Assembly: GCF_000711725.1 (NCBI RefSeq)
Contig: NZ_JONP01000029.1
Coordinates: forward strand, 1-53,464
Direction of reading: 5' to 3'
DNA length: 53,464 nt
DNA from: Roseomonas aerilata DSM 19363
Lineage (GTDB): Bacteria > Pseudomonadota > Alphaproteobacteria > Acetobacterales > Acetobacteraceae
Shown: positions 50,550 through 53,464 of the stretch, piece after piece
How positions within the stretch are numbered: position 1 is the first letter of the stretch
Layout: the number at the start of each line of letters is the position of its first letter
Program-made: the position numbers and the translations under genes
The notes under the pieces: generated by a model
Seen by the model: only the letters and a program-made list of their open reading frames with translations
Told to the model about the DNA's origin: nothing
Database searches by the model: none

Positions 50550-51536
50550 ATGCACCGACGCGAACTCGGTATCTCAGCCCTGGGCCTGATGGCCGCTGCG
50601 GCCACGGGGGCCCGACCGGCTGCCGCCCAGGCGCCGGCATACCCGACGCGCACGGTGACCATCGTGGCCCCCTTTGCCGCCGGCGGCTCAACCGACCTCA
50701 TCGCACGGCTGATCGCACAGCCGCTATCGGCGCGCCTGAACCAGCAATTCGTGGTAGATAACAGAGCCGGTGCCAACGGCGCGGTGGGCAGCGGCTTCGT
50801 GGCCCGCGCCCGCCCCGATGGCTACACCCTGCTGGTCACCCCCAACAGCACCTATGCCATCAATCCCCATCTTTACAGCAGCCTGCCCTACAATCAGGAG
50901 CGCGACTTCGCGCCGATCGGGTTGCTGGTCCAGAACGGGTTTTTTCTGTGCGTGCGCGGCGATTCACCGTTCCGCACGGTAGCCGACTTCGTGGCGGCGG
51001 CTAGGGCGGCGCCTGACACGATCAGCTTCGGCTCGGGCGGCATCGGTTCGGCTAACCACCTCGCCCCGGAGATGTTTGCCGCCGCCAATGGCGTTAAGCT
51101 CCAGCACGTGCCCTACCGCGGCAGCGGCCCGGCCATGCAGGCTGTGATAAGCGGCGAGATCCCGATGTCCTTCGTGGACACGGGCGTGGCACTACCGTTC
51201 ATGCGCTCGGGCGACTTGCGGGCGCTGGCGGTGAGCTCGGAGCAGCGCTCTGCCCAAGCGCCGGACGTGCCCACCTTGGCCGAGTCCGGTACGCCAGGCC
51301 TCAACGCGTCCAGCGACTTTGCCATGTTCGCTCCCGCCAACACGCCCCAGCCAATCATCCGCCGCATTTCGGAGGCGGTCATTGAAGGCCTGCGCACACC
51401 CGACCTGCGCGAGCGGCTGCAGGGCCTCTCGATCGACGCGGTCGGTGGCACCCCGGAGGCGTTCCCAGCCTACCTGGCGGCTGAGAGTGCCAAATGGCGC
51501 GACGTAATTCGTGCCCGCGATATCCGCGTCGAGTAG
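50550..51536 (+). CDS. Bug/TctC-family tripartite tricarboxylate transporter binding protein
   Basis: A 328-residue extracytoplasmic binding protein of the Bug family. Signal peptide at 1 to about 28 (MHRRELGISALGLMAAAA, then AAAQAP). The family pattern is visible: YPTRTVTIVAPFAAGGSTD, VVDNRAGANGAVGSGFVARARPDGYTLL, and VPYRGSGPAMQAVISGEIPM. These proteins bind small carboxylates. No tctA/tctB membrane genes are in the window, as is usual for orphan Bug proteins. Location after the uronate genes suggests a sugar acid as ligand, an inference. A plausible ATG at 50550 has a weak upstream site (ACAAAG). Confidence 0.92.
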   Translation: MHRRELGISALGLMAAAATGARPAAAQAPAYPTRTVTIVAPFAAGGSTDLIARLIAQPLSARLNQQFVVDNRAGANGAVGSGFVARARPDGYTLLVTPNSTYAINPHLYSSLPYNQERDFAPIGLLVQNGFFLCVRGDSPFRTVADFVAAARAAPDTISFGSGGIGSANHLAPEMFAAANGVKLQHVPYRGSGPAMQAVISGEIPMSFVDTGVALPFMRSGDLRALAVSSEQRSAQAPDVPTLAESGTPGLNASSDFAMFAPANTPQPIIRRISEAVIEGLRTPDLRERLQGLSIDAVGGTPEAFPAYLAAESAKWRDVIRARDIRVE

Positions 51537-51787
51537 CCTCCGATTCGGCTCGCAGACCCTGCATGTGCATCGGCGCGGCCGCGCTGCCAGACTGAACACC
51601 TACCAGCCAGAGCCGCCGGCACCTCAGTCGGCAGCCTCCAAACCAGACGTGCCGTCATCTGGGGGACTGCCAGGGTCTTGATCTTCTCTGCTTGCCCATG
51701 CCCCTACCCTCGCTGGCTGCCGCTCTCTGAGTTTGGATGCTCAAAGGCCAAATCGGGCTGTCGCGCCACAACGATCTTGCCAAAGCA
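51537..51787. other. Intergenic DNA before the IS630 element
   Basis: No gene recognised between the Bug gene and the IS. No conserved motif or hairpin was seen. Confidence 0.4.
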
Positions 51788-52859
51788 CCAGAGCAGACTC
51801 CATTCATCCGGGCTCACAGCGTGCGGCTGTGAAGAGGTTGGCGCACTCGGCTGGTGAGAACTGGGGGAGTGCGGTCCCGATGACGATCCGGAGGTCGTCG
51901 AGGCTGCGGGCGGCGGCTTTTCGCAGGACGGCCTTGAGCTTGGCGAAGGCGTTCTCGTTGGGCTTTGAGGCACTGCCTCGAAGGTCGGGCGAGTAGGGCG
52001 GCAGGTAGCGGAGGGTGGCGCCCGTGGCCTCGATGGCGGCGCGGGTGTGCTGGCCCTTATGGGCAGGCAGGTTGTCCATGATGACGATGTCACCGGACCG
52101 GAGTGTCGGCACCAGCACCTGGTCGATGTAGGCGGCGAAGGCGACCCGGTTCATGGGCCCGTCGAGCACCATGGGCGCGGTCATGCCTGACAGCCGCAGG
52201 GCGCCGGTGAAGGTGGTGGTCTTCCAATGGCCGTGCGGGACCGGGGCACGGCAGCGCTGGCCACGTCTGGCCCGTCCACGCAGGCGGGCCTTCTTGGTCG
52301 AGGCGCCAGTCTCGCCGATGAAGACCAAGCGCTCAGGGTCGAGGTCAGGCTGCGCATTGAACCAGGCGCGGCGCTTGGCCGCGACGTCGGGCCTGTCCTG
52401 CTCGCTGGCGTGCGCCGTTTTTTGGAGGGTCATGGCGTGGCGGTCCAGGAAGCGCCAGATCGTGCTCGGGGTGAAGTGCGCGCCGTGCTCACGCCGGAGC
52501 ATTCCCGCCAGCTCGACCAGCGTGATGTCCACCTTGGCCTCCACCGCACCGAGGATCGCGGCACGATAGGCCTCGATCCGCCGCGAGCGCTGGTCGCCGC
52601 CCTTTGGCTTGGCTCTCGTCGCGCCCGTCGTGTGGAACACCCGAACCCAGCGGATGGCCGTGGCCACTCCGACCCCGAAGCGCTCAGCCACCGCGCGGCG
52701 CGAAAGCCCGCCCTCCACTGCCCCGACAACGCGGCTGCGACGATCCTCCGATAAGGTCCGACCCATCCATGCTGGCCTCCCTACCAGCCAGGAGGGTGAA
52801 TAAGATGCCACCGCGTCGGGCAAGAACATTCAAATCCGAATGCTCGGATCATGCTCTAG
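51788..52859 (-). mobile_element. IS630-family insertion sequence (inactive copy)
   Basis: About 1.07 kb, a normal length for IS630. Candidate tips are CCAGAGC (51788-51794) and GCTCTAG (52853-52859), imperfect inverted repeats, the latter identical to the tip at 323-329. The boundaries are approximate, and a flanking TA duplication is not obvious. It carries one transposase gene that has lost a catalytic residue. Confidence 0.6.
51804..52766 (-). CDS. IS630-family transposase with lost catalytic aspartate
   Basis: A 320-residue DDE transposase. The N-terminal helix-turn-helix is at about 8-50 ([20 protein letters not shown]). The first catalytic Asp of the usual VF(I/V)DET is replaced by Gly151 ([10 protein letters not shown]). 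Asp231 is intact in MDNLPAHK. The third acid Glu271 is present, but the NPIE context is replaced by a longer [10 protein letters not shown] with about five extra residues. The extra DNA contains a perfect 13-base palindrome (51967-51979). The protein should not be able to transpose. The ATG at 52766 starts MGRTLSED, preferred over the upstream in-frame codon. Confidence 0.88.
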   Translation of the reverse strand: MGRTLSEDRRSRVVGAVEGGLSRRAVAERFGVGVATAIRWVRVFHTTGATRAKPKGGDQRSRRIEAYRAAILGAVEAKVDITLVELAGMLRREHGAHFTPSTIWRFLDRHAMTLQKTAHASEQDRPDVAAKRRAWFNAQPDLDPERLVFIGETGASTKKARLRGRARRGQRCRAPVPHGHWKTTTFTGALRLSGMTAPMVLDGPMNRVAFAAYIDQVLVPTLRSGDIVIMDNLPAHKGQHTRAAIEATGATLRYLPPYSPDLRGSASKPNENAFAKLKAVLRKAAARSLDDLRIVIGTALPQFSPAECANLFTAARCEPG

Positions 52860-53155
52860 GTCACGCTGCCGGTTCCGGACACCCGTTGCACAAGCTTGAG
52901 CGCCGCGTGATGCGCTGACGGCAAACCAAACTGCTGACACTCGTGCCGAGACGCCCTCTTGATAGCCGGAGCCAGACGCTTGCGCCGGTCCCGCGACGGG
53001 GGTGCCGTGATGATTAGCGCCGAATCGCCTCAGGGCGGATTGACCAGGGCAGCATCCATAAGTCCTGAGCCTAACGCGAACGGCATCAGTTATGCAGTTC
53101 GATGGTTCACTCGGCCATAGGTGGGAGGCAGCACTCCCTGGACCTGCAAGCACGA
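52860..53155. other. Spacer between IS and rRNA operon with a solo IS end
   Basis: No gene is supported here; the minus-strand frame 52830-53162 has no family motif. GTCCTGAGCCTAA (53062-53074) is identical to the outer tip of the IS5 relic at 10596-10608, so a fragment of such an element may remain. No tRNA-fMet, often found after 5S in this group, is visible. Confidence 0.45.
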
Positions 53156-53184
53156 ACCCCACCGACCTTATAGGTGGGTGGGGT
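53156..53184 (-). terminator. Hairpin downstream of 5S rRNA
   Basis: ACCCCACCGACCT (53156-53168) and AGGTGGGTGGGGT (53172-53184) pair over 13 bases with one mismatch around a three-base loop. It lies 24 bases after the 3' end of 5S on the minus strand and is the likely end of the rRNA operon, though no T-tract follows. Confidence 0.6.
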
Positions 53185-53207
53185 ATGATGTGACGTTCTG
53201 GTCTGGT

Positions 53208-53325
53208 GGTCTGGCGCCGACCGACTCTCCCGTGTCTTAGGACACAGTACCATAGGCGCGGGGTGGTTTCACGGCCGAGTTCGGGATGGGATCGGGTGTG
53301 TCACACTCGCTATAGGCACCAGGCC
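53208..53325 (-). rRNA. rrf: 5S ribosomal RNA
   Basis: About 118 nucleotides on the minus strand, recognised by the conserved core CCCGATCCCATCCCGAACTC, CGTGAAAC and the region GGTACTGTGTC, and by closure of helix I between GGCCTGGTGCC (5') and GGCGCCAGACC (3'). Flanking sequences extend the stem further (ACGTTCTGG and CCAGAACGT), a processing stem. End positions are estimated within a few bases. Confidence 0.92.
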
Positions 53326-53439
53326 ACCGGGCCAGAACGTCTGATAGTTTTTCCTCCTTTATGGGGAGGGGGGGATGGTTTGGTGAGGGTTGCGTGTTGG
53401 TGCTGCGTGCGGCGAGGCTTTAGGCCTCACGCGGTGTGG

Positions 53440-53464
53440 GGGATGAGTTCGATCGGGCGATTAG
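53440..53464 (-). rRNA. rrl: 23S ribosomal RNA, 3' tip (partial)
   Basis: The last bases on the minus strand read CTAATCGCCCGATCGAACTC, the conserved 3' end of alphaproteobacterial 23S. The gene continues past the window. The spacer to 5S is about 115 bases. The exact mature 3' end is not determined. Confidence 0.65.

Noticed and set aside
52830-53162. A 110-codon minus-strand frame before the 5S gene
   Set aside because: It spans the IS tip and the rRNA operon terminator hairpin and has no motif.
53085-53207. Possible tRNA-fMet after 5S rRNA
   Set aside because: Often present in this place in alphaproteobacteria, but no cloverleaf, CAT anticodon loop or TTCAAATC T-arm was found; the sequence forms a terminator-like hairpin instead.
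1-53464. CRISPR arrays, prophage genes or a composite transposon bounded by the two IS630 elements
   Set aside because: No regularly spaced direct repeats, cas, capsid or integrase genes were seen, and the two IS630 transposases differ too much in sequence to be paired ends of one transposon.

Overview
The window is GC-rich DNA of an alphaproteobacterium, most likely a Roseomonas-like member of the Acetobacteraceae. This rests on the very high GC at third codon positions, the 5S rRNA sequence, the paralogous Bug and family-5 solute-binding proteins and the many LysR regulators. No database search was possible, so the taxon is an inference. The right edge carries the end of a ribosomal RNA operon (3' tip of 23S, then 5S, minus strand). 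The left edge is the 3' end of an IS630-type transposase, and a second, apparently dead IS630 lies just before the rRNA genes. Relics of an IS5-type element, of another transposase, of a cytochrome c and of a FixJ-like regulator mark this as a reshuffled accessory region.

Layout. 1-1340: IS end, then mostly non-coding DNA. 1343-9157 (minus): ECF sigma/anti-sigma pair, YVTN beta-propeller, DUF305, alpha/beta hydrolase, SnoaL-like protein, isochorismatase-type hydrolase, LysR, a dinucleotide-binding oxidoreductase and an SDR, with a divergent LysR at 9266-10195. 10270-15064: IS5 relic, a dCACHE-PAS-PAS-GGDEF-EAL c-di-GMP protein, a transposase relic and an orphan FixJ-type regulator. 15207-18410: quinone-stress-like cassette (mhqD-like esterase, mhqO-like dioxygenase, divergent DoxX and LysR). 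18391-24385 (minus): six-gene operon (secreted hydrolase, isochorismatase-type hydrolase, XapX, amidohydrolase, DoxX, MFS-ABM fusion). 24654-32816: signalling island with a receiver protein translationally coupled to a 1351-residue pseudokinase-TPR-GAF-PAS-histidine kinase, a broken LuxR/FixJ gene, an AraC regulator, a cytochrome c pseudogene and a membrane histidine kinase.

33186-46383 is a peptide and amide metabolism island: an arylformamidase-like hydrolase; a C-ending-codon block of solute-binding protein, hydrolase and gamma-glutamyltransferase; a secreted esterase; and a coherent D-amino-acid/peptide salvage set. That set is a DadA-like oxidoreductase and an XRE-cupin repressor on the minus strand, divergent from MlrC-type metallopeptidase, family-5 binding protein, D-aminoacylase and COG0523 GTPase, which overlap or nearly abut. 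47614-51536 is a uronate pathway: FCD-GntR regulator, uronate dehydrogenase, keto-deoxyglucarate dehydratase-type aldolase and a Bug binding protein.

The best candidates for something not well described are the D-peptide salvage operon with its own metal-GTPase and a two-site operator, and the degenerate-kinase sensor that lacks the AAA module its family normally has. Neither has been checked experimentally or by database search here.
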